From positions 12,090 through 76,089 of the forward strand of contig PBNE01000003.1 of the NCBI GenBank assembly GCA_002722885.1: a stretch of 64,000 bases of DNA. The letters are read 5' to 3'. Below are positions 25,875 to 34,432 of this stretch, piece after piece. A program made the position numbers and the translations under genes. The notes under the pieces are model-generated. The model saw only the letters and a program-made list of their open reading frames with translations, did not search any database and was not told the DNA's origin. Source of the stretch: Rhodospirillaceae bacterium (GTDB taxonomy: Bacteria > Pseudomonadota > Alphaproteobacteria > SP197). How positions within the stretch are numbered: the stretch's first letter is position 1; every line of letters begins with the position of its first letter.

Positions 25875-27956
25875 TCAAGTCACCACCAGGGCATCGACCG
25901 CCAGCGTGCCTTGAGGCCCGGCAATCACGGGGTTGATGTCCATCTCCGCGATCACATCCCCAAGCTCCGCCGCCAGCACGGAGAAGCGTGAAATGCTCTC
26001 GGCAAGACTGTCGAGATCGGCGGCTGGTTCACCACGGACACCCTCCAGTAGCCGCATGATCTTCAGCCGGCTCAGCAGACGCCGGGCCTCATCGACGCCA
26101 AACGGTGCCAGGGCAAAGGCCCGGTCATTCAGCACCTCGACCAGAACACCCCCGGCACCGACCATGACCATCGGGCCGAAATGCGGATCGTGCACCATAC
26201 CGAGCGCGATCTCCACGCCTTTCGATGCCATGGCCGACACCACGACACGCGGGCCCAGCCTGGCTGCCAGATCGTCATAGGCATCCGCCAGGGCGGCCGC
26301 GTCCGCCAGACCGACAACCACACCGCCCACATCCGACTTGTGCTGGACGCCGGGCATGGCGGTCTTCAGCACGACGGGATAGCCGATCTCGGCCGCACCA
26401 GCCGCGACGGCATCAGCGGTCTCGCAGACGGCCGAACGCACCACAGGCACACCAAACGACGCCATCATGGCCAGGGCCTCGTGTTCATCCAGCGCCGAGT
26501 TCAGCCGCGCACGCCATGTGGCCACTACCGTCTCTTCGACACGCTCCGGAGCGTCATCACCGCGCGCCTGATGATCACGCCAGGCCAGAGCGTTGGTCAC
26601 GCCTGCCAGCATGGGCCGGGCGCCACTCAGCAGCGGCACACCGGAATTCTCCAGCTTCTCGGCTGATACACCGTTCTCAGAGACCCCCAGGGAACTGAAG
26701 ACCAGATGCAGTTTGCCGGTCTCCCTCGCCATTTCCGCGACATAGTCGATCGCTTCGGGATAGAAGCAGTGGTGGTCGTCGATGAAAAGTTCATGCGCCA
26801 TCACACACACGTTGGAATCGCTGGCAAGAGTCAGCGACGCCTTGTTGAGACGTTCTATGAAATCAGCCGTCAGGGGGCCCGCCGCATCCATCGGGTTGAC
26901 CGGCTCCAGGCCAAACGCCAGCGTTTCGCGCAACGCTGCCGTGGTCTCCTCGGTCAGCGTCGCAAAGGGAACGCCCATGTCGTCGGCAACATCGATCAGA
27001 TGTTCGCGCAAGCCCCCTGAATCCGTCACCACGCCCAATTCACCCGGTCCGGGACGACGTTCCTGCGCCATGATCTGGAGTGTCGCCATCATGGTATCGA
27101 TCTCGTCACACAGCACCACGCCGTAACGATCGCACAACGCTCGGAACGCACTGTCGCTGCCGGCGATCGCGCCGGAGTGGGTCGCCGCCAGCGCAGCGCT
27201 CTTTTCCGTTCGCGCGACCTTGTTGATCACCACCGGCACACCACGCGCGGACGCCTTTTCCAGTGCCGCCACAAACGCTTCGGGATCACGCACTGATTCC
27301 AGGAACAACCCGATCACCCGCGTTGTCGGCTGTTCCACGGCATAATCGATGTAGTCCGCCGCCGTCGCCCCGATCTCCTGGCCCTGGCTCACCACCATGT
27401 TGAACCGGTATCGCCGCGCTCCGTTCAAGACCAGCGCAAAGACAGAGCCGGAATGACAGAACATGGCGATCCCGCCGGGCATGGTGAACACCGGTTCCTG
27501 GAAACTCACCCAGGTCCGGCTGTCATAGTTGATGAAGCCCATGCCGTTGCCGCCACACACCGGGAACCTGCTCTCCCGCGCCAGCCCCTTCAGCCGGTCC
27601 AGCAGGAGCGGCGCTTCGTCGCCCTCATAAAAACACGGATCAAACACGACGGCCGAACGCGCACCCGCAGCAATGGCATCGGCCATTGTCTGTTCCATGC
27701 GATGAGCGGCCACCGAGAGAACCGTCAGATCGGGCGGCCCTGGAAGTTCGGCAACGCTCGGCACACACGGAAGTTCCAGAACACGCTCATAACGCGGATT
27801 CACGGCATGGATCTCGCCTTCGAAGCCTCCGGCCTGGAGCACCTCGACCATCAATCGCCCGACCGAGCCCTCGCGCTCCGAAGCACCCACCAGCGCCACC
27901 GAGCGTGGTGCCAGCATCGGCGCCAGCCGGTGTTCCCCTGTCATCGTGTCGGACAT
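25875..27956 (-). CDS. NDP-forming acyl-CoA synthetase (acetate-CoA ligase, ADP-forming, family)
   Basis: The 693-residue product fuses the two halves of the ADP-forming acyl-CoA synthetase family. The N-terminal CoA-binding domain is RSVALVGASEREGSVGRLMV. Succinyl-CoA-ligase-like flavodoxin domains follow (GIAMFCHSGSVFALVLNG), and the C-terminus is an ATP-grasp domain (LASFGV-type entry, GYPVVLKTAMPGVQHKSDVGG). The phosphorylatable histidine region is not easily assigned by eye. Such enzymes interconvert a carboxylate and its CoA thioester with ATP. The start is set at ATG 27956 (MSDTMTGEH); an ATG 12 bases inside is possible. The substrate is unknown. Confidence 0.85.
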   Translation of the reverse strand: MSDTMTGEHRLAPMLAPRSVALVGASEREGSVGRLMVEVLQAGGFEGEIHAVNPRYERVLELPCVPSVAELPGPPDLTVLSVAAHRMEQTMADAIAAGARSAVVFDPCFYEGDEAPLLLDRLKGLARESRFPVCGGNGMGFINYDSRTWVSFQEPVFTMPGGIAMFCHSGSVFALVLNGARRYRFNMVVSQGQEIGATAADYIDYAVEQPTTRVIGLFLESVRDPEAFVAALEKASARGVPVVINKVARTEKSAALAATHSGAIAGSDSAFRALCDRYGVVLCDEIDTMMATLQIMAQERRPGPGELGVVTDSGGLREHLIDVADDMGVPFATLTEETTAALRETLAFGLEPVNPMDAAGPLTADFIERLNKASLTLASDSNVCVMAHELFIDDHHCFYPEAIDYVAEMARETGKLHLVFSSLGVSENGVSAEKLENSGVPLLSGARPMLAGVTNALAWRDHQARGDDAPERVEETVVATWRARLNSALDEHEALAMMASFGVPVVRSAVCETADAVAAGAAEIGYPVVLKTAMPGVQHKSDVGGVVVGLADAAALADAYDDLAARLGPRVVVSAMASKGVEIALGMVHDPHFGPMVMVGAGGVLVEVLNDRAFALAPFGVDEARRLLSRLKIMRLLEGVRGEPAADLDSLAESISRFSVLAAELGDVIAEMDINPVIAGPQGTLAVDALVVT

Positions 27957-28072
27957 CACGCACCCCGCAGCCATCCTTGCCGCACGCAGTCAATCAGCGC
28001 CATGCTGTCAGCGCAATTCCCAAACGCGGGCAACTGCGGCAGACTGCGATCGAAAGTGCTGAAGGGGGCGTC

Positions 28073-28708
28073 ATGCCCATCCGCCACGAACATGCCAAGG
28101 CCGATCCCAAGGTGTTTTATGGCGCGAAAGACCAGGACACGCTGGTCGAGCGTTACGACGAAAGCGCCGGCGTCTACGACGCAGCCATGACCGACGATGT
28201 CGGCTGGACCGGGCACATCGAACTCGCCAAGGTCGTCGAACGCCATGTCGACAAACGCACGCGAATTTGTGACGCGGGTGCCGGAACCGGTCTGCTCGGC
28301 GAGTTGCTGGCAGAAGCCGGCTATCGCGACATGAGCGCCAACGACCTCTCACCCGGCATGCTCGAGGTCGCCCGACGCAAACGCATCTACAGCCACTGCC
28401 GGGTGATGGAACTGGGAAAACCGCTCGGATACGCCAACAGCGTGTTCGGAGCTACCACGGCCTGCGGCGTCTTCACACCCAACCATGCCCCGGCCTCATC
28501 GTTCGACGAACTGCTGCGCATCACCCGCGCCGGCGGCCTGATCCTCTACACCCTCCGTTCCGACGAAGAGCCGCCCGACTTCTCCGCCAGGCAGCAGGAG
28601 CTGGTCGACGCGGGAAAGTGGGAGCTGGTCAAAGCCGGTGAGCCCTTCCCGTCGATTGCCTCAGAGCCCCACATCCGTCACCGCTGCTGGGTCTGGCGGG
28701 TGCTCTAG
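28073..28708 (+). CDS. Class I SAM-dependent methyltransferase
   Basis: The 211-residue product carries ICDAGAGTGLLGELLAEAGY (SAM-binding loop, DxGxGxG) and DLSPGMLEVARRK (acidic motif II). Its N-terminus KVFYGAKDQDTLVERYDESA is typical of UbiE-like or Williams-Beuren-type small methyltransferases. The target is unknown. The start is ATG 28073, about 120 bases after the divergent acyl-CoA synthetase start. The LLM oxidoreductase gene begins three bases after its TAG stop, so the two genes form one transcript. Confidence 0.82.
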   Translation: MPIRHEHAKADPKVFYGAKDQDTLVERYDESAGVYDAAMTDDVGWTGHIELAKVVERHVDKRTRICDAGAGTGLLGELLAEAGYRDMSANDLSPGMLEVARRKRIYSHCRVMELGKPLGYANSVFGATTACGVFTPNHAPASSFDELLRITRAGGLILYTLRSDEEPPDFSARQQELVDAGKWELVKAGEPFPSIASEPHIRHRCWVWRVL

Positions 28709-28711
28709 GCC

Positions 28712-29782
28712 ATGCCCGTCGAACTGATCGGCTGGGTCAATCACCAGATTGATTCCGAACTCCTGGGCAAACAGGGGCCGGTGTTCGATAAACAGGCCAT
28801 CGAGGCCGCAGCCACCGTTCACGAGGCGTCAGGCTTCGACACGGCGCTGGTCGGTTACTTCGCGGGCGCGCCGGACGGCTTTCTTGTCGCCGCCCACGCC
28901 GCCACGGTCACCGAGCGCCTGCGATTCCTGATCGCCCACCGGCCCGGTTTCATCGCACCGACGCTGGCCGCCCGCAAATTCGCCACATTCGATCACTTCA
29001 CCGGCGGCCGCGTGGCGGTCCACATGATCGCCGGCGGCAACGATGCCGAACAGGCAACCGACGGCGACTTCCTCGACAAGGACAGCCGCTATGCTCGGAT
29101 GGCCGAGTATATGGCGGTCATGGAGCAGAGCTGGACCTCGGACACGCCGTTCGACTTCGACGGTGTGCACTATTGCGTCGTGGGCGGGTTCTCCGACATA
29201 CGTTGTGTGCAACAGCCACGCATGCCGTTCTTCGGTGGCGGCGGATCAACGGCGGCGCTCGAAACCCTCGCACCGTGCCTCGACGTCTTCATGCTCTGGG
29301 GTGAACCACTGGCCGACACGGCCACCATCATAGAGCGTATTCGTGCAGCCGGCGGCGAGCGAACCACCCCCCTCACCTTTTCCGTCTCTGTCCGCCCGAT
29401 CATCGCCGACAGGGAAGACCAGGCCTGGGACAAGGCTCATGCCGTGCTCGACGGTGTTGTTGCAGCCAAGGCACGTGACTACGACAACCAGCCGGAGAAC
29501 CGCGGCTCCCAGCGACTGCTCGAAGCCGCCGCCAGACAGGATGTCTATGACAGCTGCCTCTGGATGCCGCTGGCCACCGCCACCGGCGCCCACGGCAACA
29601 CCACCGCCCTGGTCGGCACACCCGAGACCGTCGCAAAGGCCCTGCTCGCCTACTACAAGCTCGGCGCCAGCCGCATCCTGATCCGCGGCTGGGACCCGCT
29701 TCCCGACGCGGAGGCCTACGGCCACGAGCTGATTCCGAGGTTCCGTGAGCTGGTCGCCGAACACGACAGCGAGGCCGACTGA
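28712..29782 (+). CDS. LLM-class flavin-dependent oxidoreductase (SsuD-like monooxygenase)
   Basis: The 356-residue product is a TIM-barrel, FMNH2-dependent monooxygenase of the luciferase-like family. Characteristic segments are GFDTALVGYFAGAPDGFLVA, LRFLIAHRPGFIAPTLAARK, the HFTGGRVAVHMIAGGNDAEQ loop and the closing LVGTPETVAKALLAYYKLGA. It is closest in style to alkanesulfonate monooxygenase SsuD, which releases sulfite from sulfonates. The cognate flavin reductase and ABC transporter are absent here, so the substrate stays open. It is coupled to the methyltransferase upstream. Confidence 0.87.
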   Translation: MPVELIGWVNHQIDSELLGKQGPVFDKQAIEAAATVHEASGFDTALVGYFAGAPDGFLVAAHAATVTERLRFLIAHRPGFIAPTLAARKFATFDHFTGGRVAVHMIAGGNDAEQATDGDFLDKDSRYARMAEYMAVMEQSWTSDTPFDFDGVHYCVVGGFSDIRCVQQPRMPFFGGGGSTAALETLAPCLDVFMLWGEPLADTATIIERIRAAGGERTTPLTFSVSVRPIIADREDQAWDKAHAVLDGVVAAKARDYDNQPENRGSQRLLEAAARQDVYDSCLWMPLATATGAHGNTTALVGTPETVAKALLAYYKLGASRILIRGWDPLPDAEAYGHELIPRFRELVAEHDSEAD

Positions 29783-29879
29783 GCAGTCTTCCCTCACCTG
29801 TTATCCTTCAGTTCGACATAGGGACCCAAACTGCAGCCCGACCAACAACCTGAGCCGCTGCGCCGGCAGGGGCCCATAT

Positions 29880-29930
29880 CCCGGAAGTCAGGCAGAAACA
29901 CGCTGACAGCGCGTTTCTGCATCCTCCGGG
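29880..29930 (+). other. Structured element in the moaA leader
   Basis: A long stem can form: GCAGAAAC (29892-29899) pairs with GTTTCTGC (29913-29920), an inner CGC pairs with GCG around a TGACA loop, and an outer CCCGGA (29880-29885) pairs with TCCGGG (29925-29930). It lies 97 bases before the moaA start. There is no T-run after it, so a simple terminator is unlikely. It may be a 5' leader regulatory structure or an mRNA end of the LLM gene. I cannot match it to the Moco riboswitch consensus by eye. Confidence 0.4.
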
Positions 29931-30026
29931 CGTGTGGGCTCCTGTCTTGGCCGGAGGCCCGCCATGGACGCCTCGCCTTCGCCTCCCTATATTCTAGTCA
30001 TAGCTTTCCAAACTGTGCAGGTTCCC

Positions 30027-31025
30027 ATGCCCCAGCTCGTCGACCCCTTCGGCCGCGAGATCAGCTATATCCGGCTCTCCGTTACGGACCGCTGTGACTT
30101 CCGCTGTGTCTACTGCATGTCCGAGGACATGACGTTTCTGCCCAAGAAAGACCTGCTCACGATGGAGGAGCTTGACCGTCTGGGCAGTGCCTTCGTCAAG
30201 CTCGGCACCGACAAGATCCGCATCTCCGGCGGTGAGCCTCTGGTGCGCAAGGGCATCATGCAGCTCTTCCGCAGCCTGGGCCGTCATCTTGAAACCGGGG
30301 ACCTGAAGGAACTCACCCTCACCACCAACGGCAGCCAGCTCTCACGCTTCGCCGACGAGCTCTACGACTGCGGTGTGCGCCGGATCAACGTGTCGATCGA
30401 CACGCTCGACCGCGACCGCTTCAAGGCCATCACGCGCTGGGGTTACTACGACAAGGTGATGGAAGGCATCGCGGCCGCCAGGAAGGCCGGGATGCAGATC
30501 AAGCTCAATGCTGTCGCCATGAAGGGCGTCAACGAGGTCGACTTCGACCCCATGATCCAGTGGTGCGGCGATCAGGGTTTTGACCTCACCTTCATCGAAA
30601 CCATGCCGCTGGGCGAAATCGACGGCGACCGGATCGACCAGTACCTGCCGCTCTCGGTCCTCCGCTCGAACCTGCGCGAACGCTGGACCCTGGAGGACAT
30701 CGACTACAAGACCGGTGGCCCGGCCCGCTACATGCGGGTGAAAGAAACCGGCGGCCGGCTGGGCTTCATCACGCCGATGACCCACAACTTCTGCGAATCC
30801 TGCAACCGCGTGCGGCTCACCTGCACCGGCATGCTCTACATGTGCCTGGGCCAGGACGATAACGCCGACCTCAAGGTGCCCCTGCGCGCCTCGGAAGGCG
30901 ACGAACTCCTCATTAACGCCATCCACGAAGCCATCGGCCGCAAACCCAAAGGCCACGACTTCGTCATCGACCGCCGCAGCAACAAACCGGCTGTCTCACG
31001 GCACATGAGTGTGACAGGGGGGTAG
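30027..31025 (+). CDS. moaA: GTP 3',8-cyclase MoaA
   Basis: The 332-residue radical-SAM enzyme catalyses the first step of molybdopterin synthesis. The SAM cluster is Cys23, Cys27, Cys30 (RCDFRCVYC), and the second substrate-binding cluster is Cys256, Cys259, Cys273 ([13 protein letters not shown] ... YMC). The essential C-terminal Gly-Gly tail is present (MSVTGG). The ATG at 30027 is used rather than one 31 codons upstream because [20 protein letters not shown] is the family N-terminus. The product supplies cofactor to all three Mo/W enzymes in the window. The partner moaC is not here. Confidence 0.96.
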   Translation: MPQLVDPFGREISYIRLSVTDRCDFRCVYCMSEDMTFLPKKDLLTMEELDRLGSAFVKLGTDKIRISGGEPLVRKGIMQLFRSLGRHLETGDLKELTLTTNGSQLSRFADELYDCGVRRINVSIDTLDRDRFKAITRWGYYDKVMEGIAAARKAGMQIKLNAVAMKGVNEVDFDPMIQWCGDQGFDLTFIETMPLGEIDGDRIDQYLPLSVLRSNLRERWTLEDIDYKTGGPARYMRVKETGGRLGFITPMTHNFCESCNRVRLTCTGMLYMCLGQDDNADLKVPLRASEGDELLINAIHEAIGRKPKGHDFVIDRRSNKPAVSRHMSVTGG

Positions 31026-31040
31026 GCGAGCGCCGGTTTG

Positions 31041-31061
31041 GCAAAATTTGCTAAATTTTGC
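31041..31061. promoter_or_regulatory. Palindromic operator of the parDE relic
   Basis: A perfect nine-base inverted repeat, GCAAAATTT (31041-31049) and AAATTTTGC (31053-31061), is separated by GCT. It ends 12 bases before the parD-like start codon. Ribbon-helix-helix antitoxins of the ParD type bind such palindromes to repress their own operon. It stands out as AT-rich in GC-rich surroundings. Confidence 0.65.
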
Positions 31062-31073
31062 TAACGCCGTGCC

Positions 31074-31154
31074 ATGAGCACGATGAACATCTCCCTCCCC
31101 GAATCCATGAAAGCCTTCATAGACGAGCAGGTCGAAGCACACGAAACGCAGTGA
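31074..31154 (+). pseudogene. Truncated ParD-type antitoxin
   Basis: The frame MSTMNISLPESMKAFIDEQV plus AEAHETQ-like ending gives only 26 residues, whereas ParD antitoxins are about 80. The N-terminal ribbon-helix-helix strand (MNISLPESMKAFIDEQVEA) is intact. The toxin-binding tail has been lost, apparently by an internal deletion that fuses the start to the last few codons. Its TGA overlaps the toxin GTG start (GTGA, 31151-31154), preserving the original coupling of the pair. Confidence 0.7.
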
Positions 31155-31450
31155 CTGAGAGACTGATCTATCTCAGCGACATCGCAAGGAGCGACGCTAG
31201 AGACGCAGTTGCCTACTATCTTGTCGAAGCCAGCGCCAACTTCGCTCAGGAGTTTGCTGACTCGCTGCGCAGCGTCATCCGGCAAATCAAAGAGAAGCCA
31301 GGAGCAAGCTAGCCACATTATGCTCAATTGCTCGGACTGCCCGGCCTCAGATACCGCCGATGTGGAAAGTTCCCCCATCTCGATTCAGTCGAGACAATCG
31401 AAGTCTGGCTTATCCTCCACGGACAGGGGGACATTGCTTCTTGGCTCTAA
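31151..31450 (+). pseudogene. Decayed ParE-type toxin
   Basis: From GTG 31151 the frame reads LIYLSDIARSDARDAVAYYL ... IRQIKEKPGAS, meets TAG at 31310-31312, and continues in frame with PHYAQLLGLPGLRYRRCGKF and EVWLILHGQGDIASWL to TAA at 31448. This is a complete ParE/RelE-fold toxin layout. The amber codon replaces the residue normally following GAS, and a few residues are missing before the last strand. With the antitoxin truncated, the module must be inactive, and loss of the toxin would have been needed for survival. Confidence 0.72.
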
Positions 31451-31462
31451 TCACCCTTCTGA

Positions 31463-32245
31463 CTATCGATCACGAGCTGCCTCAAACCACCCCAGTCCCT
31501 CCACCGTCTCCCCCTTCGGGCGGTACTCCGCGCCGACCCAGCCGTCGTAGCCGGAGGCGTCGATGGCGTCGAAGATGAAGGGGTAGTTGATCTCGCCGGT
31601 GCCGGGTTCGTGGCGGCCGGGATTGTCGGAGATCTGGATGTGGCCGATCAGGGGAAGCTGTTCGGTGAAGTGGCGCACCAGATTCCCCTCCATGATCTGG
31701 CAATGATAGAAATCGAACTGGATACGCACGTTGTCTTCGGCCACGGCCTCGACGATCCGGCGAGCCTGGCTCTGGCGGCTCATGATGTAGCCTGGCGAAT
31801 CCTGGGTATTGATCGGCTCGATCAGGAGCATGACGCCCTGGGCCGCGGCCTGCCTGGCGCACATCCTGAGATTCGAAACCAGAACCTCCTCGCAATCGTT
31901 GATGCTGGCGCCCGACGGCAGGTTGCCCGACATCACGTGAAGCCGGGGGCTGCCGGTCACGGCGGCATAGGCCAGCGCGGTTTCCATGGTGACGGCAAAG
32001 TCCCGCTCGCGGCCCGGCAAAGCGGCAAGGCCGCTGTCGCCCGCCGCAGCGTTGCCGCCGGGCACATTGGTCAGCACCATCTCCGGCCCGGCCGCATCCA
32101 ACGCGGCCTTCACCTGATCGGCGGGATGTTCATAGGGTTCCTGCACCTCGACCGCCTTGAACCCAGCGGCAGCGGCGGCAGCGAAGCGGTCGAGAAACGG
32201 CAGTTCGCCGAACATGGTCGAAAGATTGGCGGCAAAGCGCGGCAT
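31463..32245 (-). CDS. Hydroxypyruvate isomerase family TIM-barrel protein
   Basis: The 260-residue product matches the Hyi/OtnI family: MPRFAANLSTMFGELPFLDR at the start, GFKAVEVQEPYEHPADQVK, the metal-binding region LLIEPINTQDSPGYIMSRQ, IQFDFYHCQIMEGNL and GHIQISDNPGRHEPGTGEIN. Hyi interconverts hydroxypyruvate and tartronate semialdehyde in glyoxylate metabolism; OtnI acts on 2-oxo-tetronate. No gcl, glxR or otn genes lie next to it, so the exact sugar acid is open. It ends 13 bases from the parE relic. Confidence 0.87.
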   Translation of the reverse strand: MPRFAANLSTMFGELPFLDRFAAAAAAGFKAVEVQEPYEHPADQVKAALDAAGPEMVLTNVPGGNAAAGDSGLAALPGRERDFAVTMETALAYAAVTGSPRLHVMSGNLPSGASINDCEEVLVSNLRMCARQAAAQGVMLLIEPINTQDSPGYIMSRQSQARRIVEAVAEDNVRIQFDFYHCQIMEGNLVRHFTEQLPLIGHIQISDNPGRHEPGTGEINYPFIFDAIDASGYDGWVGAEYRPKGETVEGLGWFEAARDR

Positions 32246-32272
32246 CGGTACCCCCCTGAACGTTGCGTCAGG

Positions 32273-32809
32273 TCACTCGAGATAGACCACATGGGCAAGA
32301 TCGCGCCCGTTGGTCAGGGTCACCTTCTCAAAACCCATCAGCTTCAAAAGATCGAAAAAGGTGAAGATGTCCTGCACGTTGTAGCTGCGGAACAGCTCGG
32401 AGGTCCTAGCCGAGGCGGTCATCATCGCGAGCACGCCGCGCATCCTGTAAATGCTGTCGAACAGCTCGTCCTTCAGCGCCACCATGATCAGCTTTTCCGC
32501 CTCCTCACCCTTGGCGAAAATCGCGAGCCCCGGTGAATACGGCGCCTGAAGCTGCTGGGTTGCCAGCAGCGTCACAAACCCCAGGCGCCGGGCGCGATCA
32601 CTGTCGGGCAGGGTCTGGGCCCGTGCGACATAGACCTCCAAGGTCTGAGGTTCGGGGTAGTAATAACCCTCGTGCCGGTCGTTGCTTTCTTCTGTCGCCG
32701 GCTCGGCGAGAGCCTCCGAGTCCTCATCCTGCGCCAGCACAGGTCCCGACATCACAAGCACCAGCCCGACAATCAGCGCTCCAGCCCAACGGCCCCAAAC
32801 CATGTTCAT
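32273..32809 (-). CDS. Conserved periplasmic protein of unknown function
   Basis: The 178-residue product has a signal peptide (MNMVWGRWAGALIVGLVLVM ... VLAQ), then HEGYYYPEPQTLEVYVARA, PDSDRARRLGFVTLLATQQL and a C-terminal SYNVQDIFTFFDLLKLMGFE. I recall homologues in alphaproteobacteria, some misleadingly labelled as a molybdopterin-guanine dinucleotide protein; nothing in the sequence supports a nucleotidyltransferase. AGGAGG precedes the ATG at 32809. It is followed on the same strand by the hydroxypyruvate isomerase gene 27 bases later. Confidence 0.7.
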   Translation of the reverse strand: MNMVWGRWAGALIVGLVLVMSGPVLAQDEDSEALAEPATEESNDRHEGYYYPEPQTLEVYVARAQTLPDSDRARRLGFVTLLATQQLQAPYSPGLAIFAKGEEAEKLIMVALKDELFDSIYRMRGVLAMMTASARTSELFRSYNVQDIFTFFDLLKLMGFEKVTLTNGRDLAHVVYLE

Positions 32810-33177
32810 GCAACCTCCTCGCGGTTGGCCGAAGTCTGCCCCACGGTCCTTGCCGAGGCACGTCAAATCCACATGAAGGGACCGTCAGGATTACCAATGT
32901 CTCCTTTTGTTCCTATATGAAAGAACGATGGCAACAAGCAACCCCGAAACCCGCTTCCGCAGCGGCCGACATGACTCGACAGGACTCCGATGATTGGACC
33001 CATTCACTTTGTTGATTTCGGCCCGCAGGGGCGAACCACAGCTACGGTGCATGGCGTTGAATTCGAAAAACCGAGAGTTCATCCCCTGCTGTCGAACGGA
33101 ACAACGGCACCCTTCCCCGTTTCCGCCAACTCCCCTTCACCTCTATAGTGCCGCATCTCTCACCCGGAGGCCGCCCG
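32810..33177. other. Intergenic region without a recognised gene
   Basis: This 368-base gap lies between the divergent starts of the periplasmic protein gene and nadK. It must hold both promoters. I see short open frames on both strands but none with a ribosome site plus a recognisable protein. A Shine-Dalgarno GGAGG at 33164-33170 belongs to nadK. Confidence 0.6.
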
Positions 33178-33945
33178 TTGGCCAAGCCGAAAATCGCCTT
33201 TGTCGCGTCCAGCGCACCCAAGGCCCGCCGTGCCCGCGCACGGCTGGAAGAGCTCTATGGCACCCGTGATCCGGCCAGGGCCGATGTCATCGTCGCGCTC
33301 GGCGGTGACGGCTTCATGCTGGAAACCCTGCACCAGTGTTTCGGCAAGGATGTTGCCGTTTACGGCATGAACCGCGGATCGGTCGGCTTCCTGATGAACG
33401 CCTATGAACCCGAAGGGCTGATCAAGCGAATCCAGGCCGCGCAGAGCACCGTGCTGCATCCCCTGCGCATGACCGCCACCGACATCAACGGGACCTGCCA
33501 CGAAGCCGTCGCCATCAACGAGGTCGCGCTATTCCGCGAAACGCGCCAGACCACGAAGGTCCAGGTCAGCGTCGACGGCGTCGTGCGCATGAAGGAGCTG
33601 ATGTGTGACGGCGTTCTGGTATCCACGGCCGCCGGTAGCACGGCCTACAACCTCTCGGCCCACGGCCCGATCCTGCCGATCGGCTCCCGCACGTTGGCGC
33701 TCACGCCGATCAGCGCCTTCCGTCCCCGCCGCTGGCGTGGCGCGATCCTGCCTGAAGACACCGAGGTCCGCTTCGACGTGCTCGACCACGCCAAACGTCC
33801 GGTCAGTGCCGTCGCCGACTCCACCGAAGTCCGGGACGTCGTCCACGTTGACATCCGTGCCGACGAAAGCTGCGCCGTGACCCTTCTGTTCGACCGCGAA
33901 CACAACCTCGAGGAACGCATCCTCAAGGAACAGTTTGAAACCTGA
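33178..33945 (+). CDS. nadK: NAD kinase
   Basis: The 255-residue product phosphorylates NAD to NADP. It shows the catalytic GGDG at residues 42-45 ([16 protein letters not shown]), [20 protein letters not shown] and [21 protein letters not shown], all standard for the family. A TTG start at 33178 is preferred because GGAGG lies eight bases before it and gives [12 protein letters not shown]; an in-frame GTG at 33148 lacks such a site. The gene ends at TGA 33943, within the purine-rich repeat that precedes the S23-type gene. Confidence 0.93.
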   Translation: MAKPKIAFVASSAPKARRARARLEELYGTRDPARADVIVALGGDGFMLETLHQCFGKDVAVYGMNRGSVGFLMNAYEPEGLIKRIQAAQSTVLHPLRMTATDINGTCHEAVAINEVALFRETRQTTKVQVSVDGVVRMKELMCDGVLVSTAAGSTAYNLSAHGPILPIGSRTLALTPISAFRPRRWRGAILPEDTEVRFDVLDHAKRPVSAVADSTEVRDVVHVDIRADESCAVTLLFDREHNLEERILKEQFET

Positions 33946-33946
33946 G

Positions 33947-33965
33947 GGTGAGGAGAAAAGAGGAA
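33947..33965 (+). repeat. Left arm of inverted purine-rich repeat around the four-helix-bundle gene
   Basis: The sequence GGTGAGGAGAAAAGAGGAA is the start of a longer purine-only run (to 33980) containing repeated AAGAGGAA units. It is an imperfect inverted match to 34386-34402. It includes the ribosome site region of the downstream gene. Confidence 0.6.
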
Positions 33966-33982
33966 AAGAGGAAAGAGGAGCG

Positions 33983-34369
33983 ATGGTGGAAAGCCAACAA
34001 AAGTCTGCCGGCCCCGACTACAAGTCTCTCGTCATGTGGCAGAAGTCGATGGCAGCAGAGAAGACCGTATACGGAATCATGCCACAGCTTCCCCGCGAAG
34101 AAACGTATGGGATGCGATCTCAGCTAACTCGTGCCGTTGTCTCGATCCCCGCCAATATCGCCGAAGGATGGGCCCGCGAGACCCGTCGTGATACAGCCCA
34201 TTTTCTTGCCATCGCAAATAGCTCTCTCGCCGAGACCGAAACTCTCCTTCCCCTTTCCGAAGAACTCAATTGGATGACATCGAAGGAAACCGAGAACATA
34301 CACAAACTTTTGGACGAAGTGAGCCGTATGCTCACGAGGTTCAGACGCCGTTTTCGTCAAAACGAATAG
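33983..34369 (+). CDS. Four-helix-bundle protein (S23 / 23S rRNA intervening-sequence type)
   Basis: The 128-residue product carries the TIGR02436 signature: YKSLVMWQKSMAAEKTVYGI, LPREETYGMRSQLTRAVVSI, PANIAEGWARETRRDTAHFL and a C-terminal amphipathic helix. The family was first seen encoded in intervening sequences of bacterial 23S rRNA genes and is related to the Avd protein of diversity-generating retroelements; its role as a free-standing gene is unknown. It sits between nadK and an unrelated hydrolase and is flanked by inverted purine-rich repeats, as if inserted. AGAGGAG precedes the ATG at 33983. Confidence 0.85.
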   Translation: MVESQQKSAGPDYKSLVMWQKSMAAEKTVYGIMPQLPREETYGMRSQLTRAVVSIPANIAEGWARETRRDTAHFLAIANSSLAETETLLPLSEELNWMTSKETENIHKLLDEVSRMLTRFRRRFRQNE

Positions 34370-34385
34370 CCTCCTCATATTTGGG

Positions 34386-34402
34386 CTTCCTCTTTCCTCA
34401 CC
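34386..34402 (-). repeat. Right arm of inverted purine-rich repeat around the four-helix-bundle gene
   Basis: CTTCCTCTTTCCTCACC is the reverse complement of GGTGAGGAAAGAGGAAG, which matches the left arm at 33947-33965 with two bases missing. A further CTCCTCCC follows. The arms would let the whole gene fold into a stem-loop at DNA or RNA level. Confidence 0.6.
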
Positions 34403-34432
34403 TCCTCCCTTTCGCCCAACCACGGAGTCCTC

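Noticed and set aside
31041-31061. The palindrome after moaA as a transcription terminator
   Set aside because: The stem is entirely AT-rich in its core with a three-base loop and no T-run, and it sits 12 bases before a ParD-type start, where an autoregulatory operator is expected.
32273-32809. Second MobA
   Set aside because: Some homologues carry that label, but this protein has a signal peptide and none of the nucleotidyltransferase motifs seen in the real mobA at 24318-24950.
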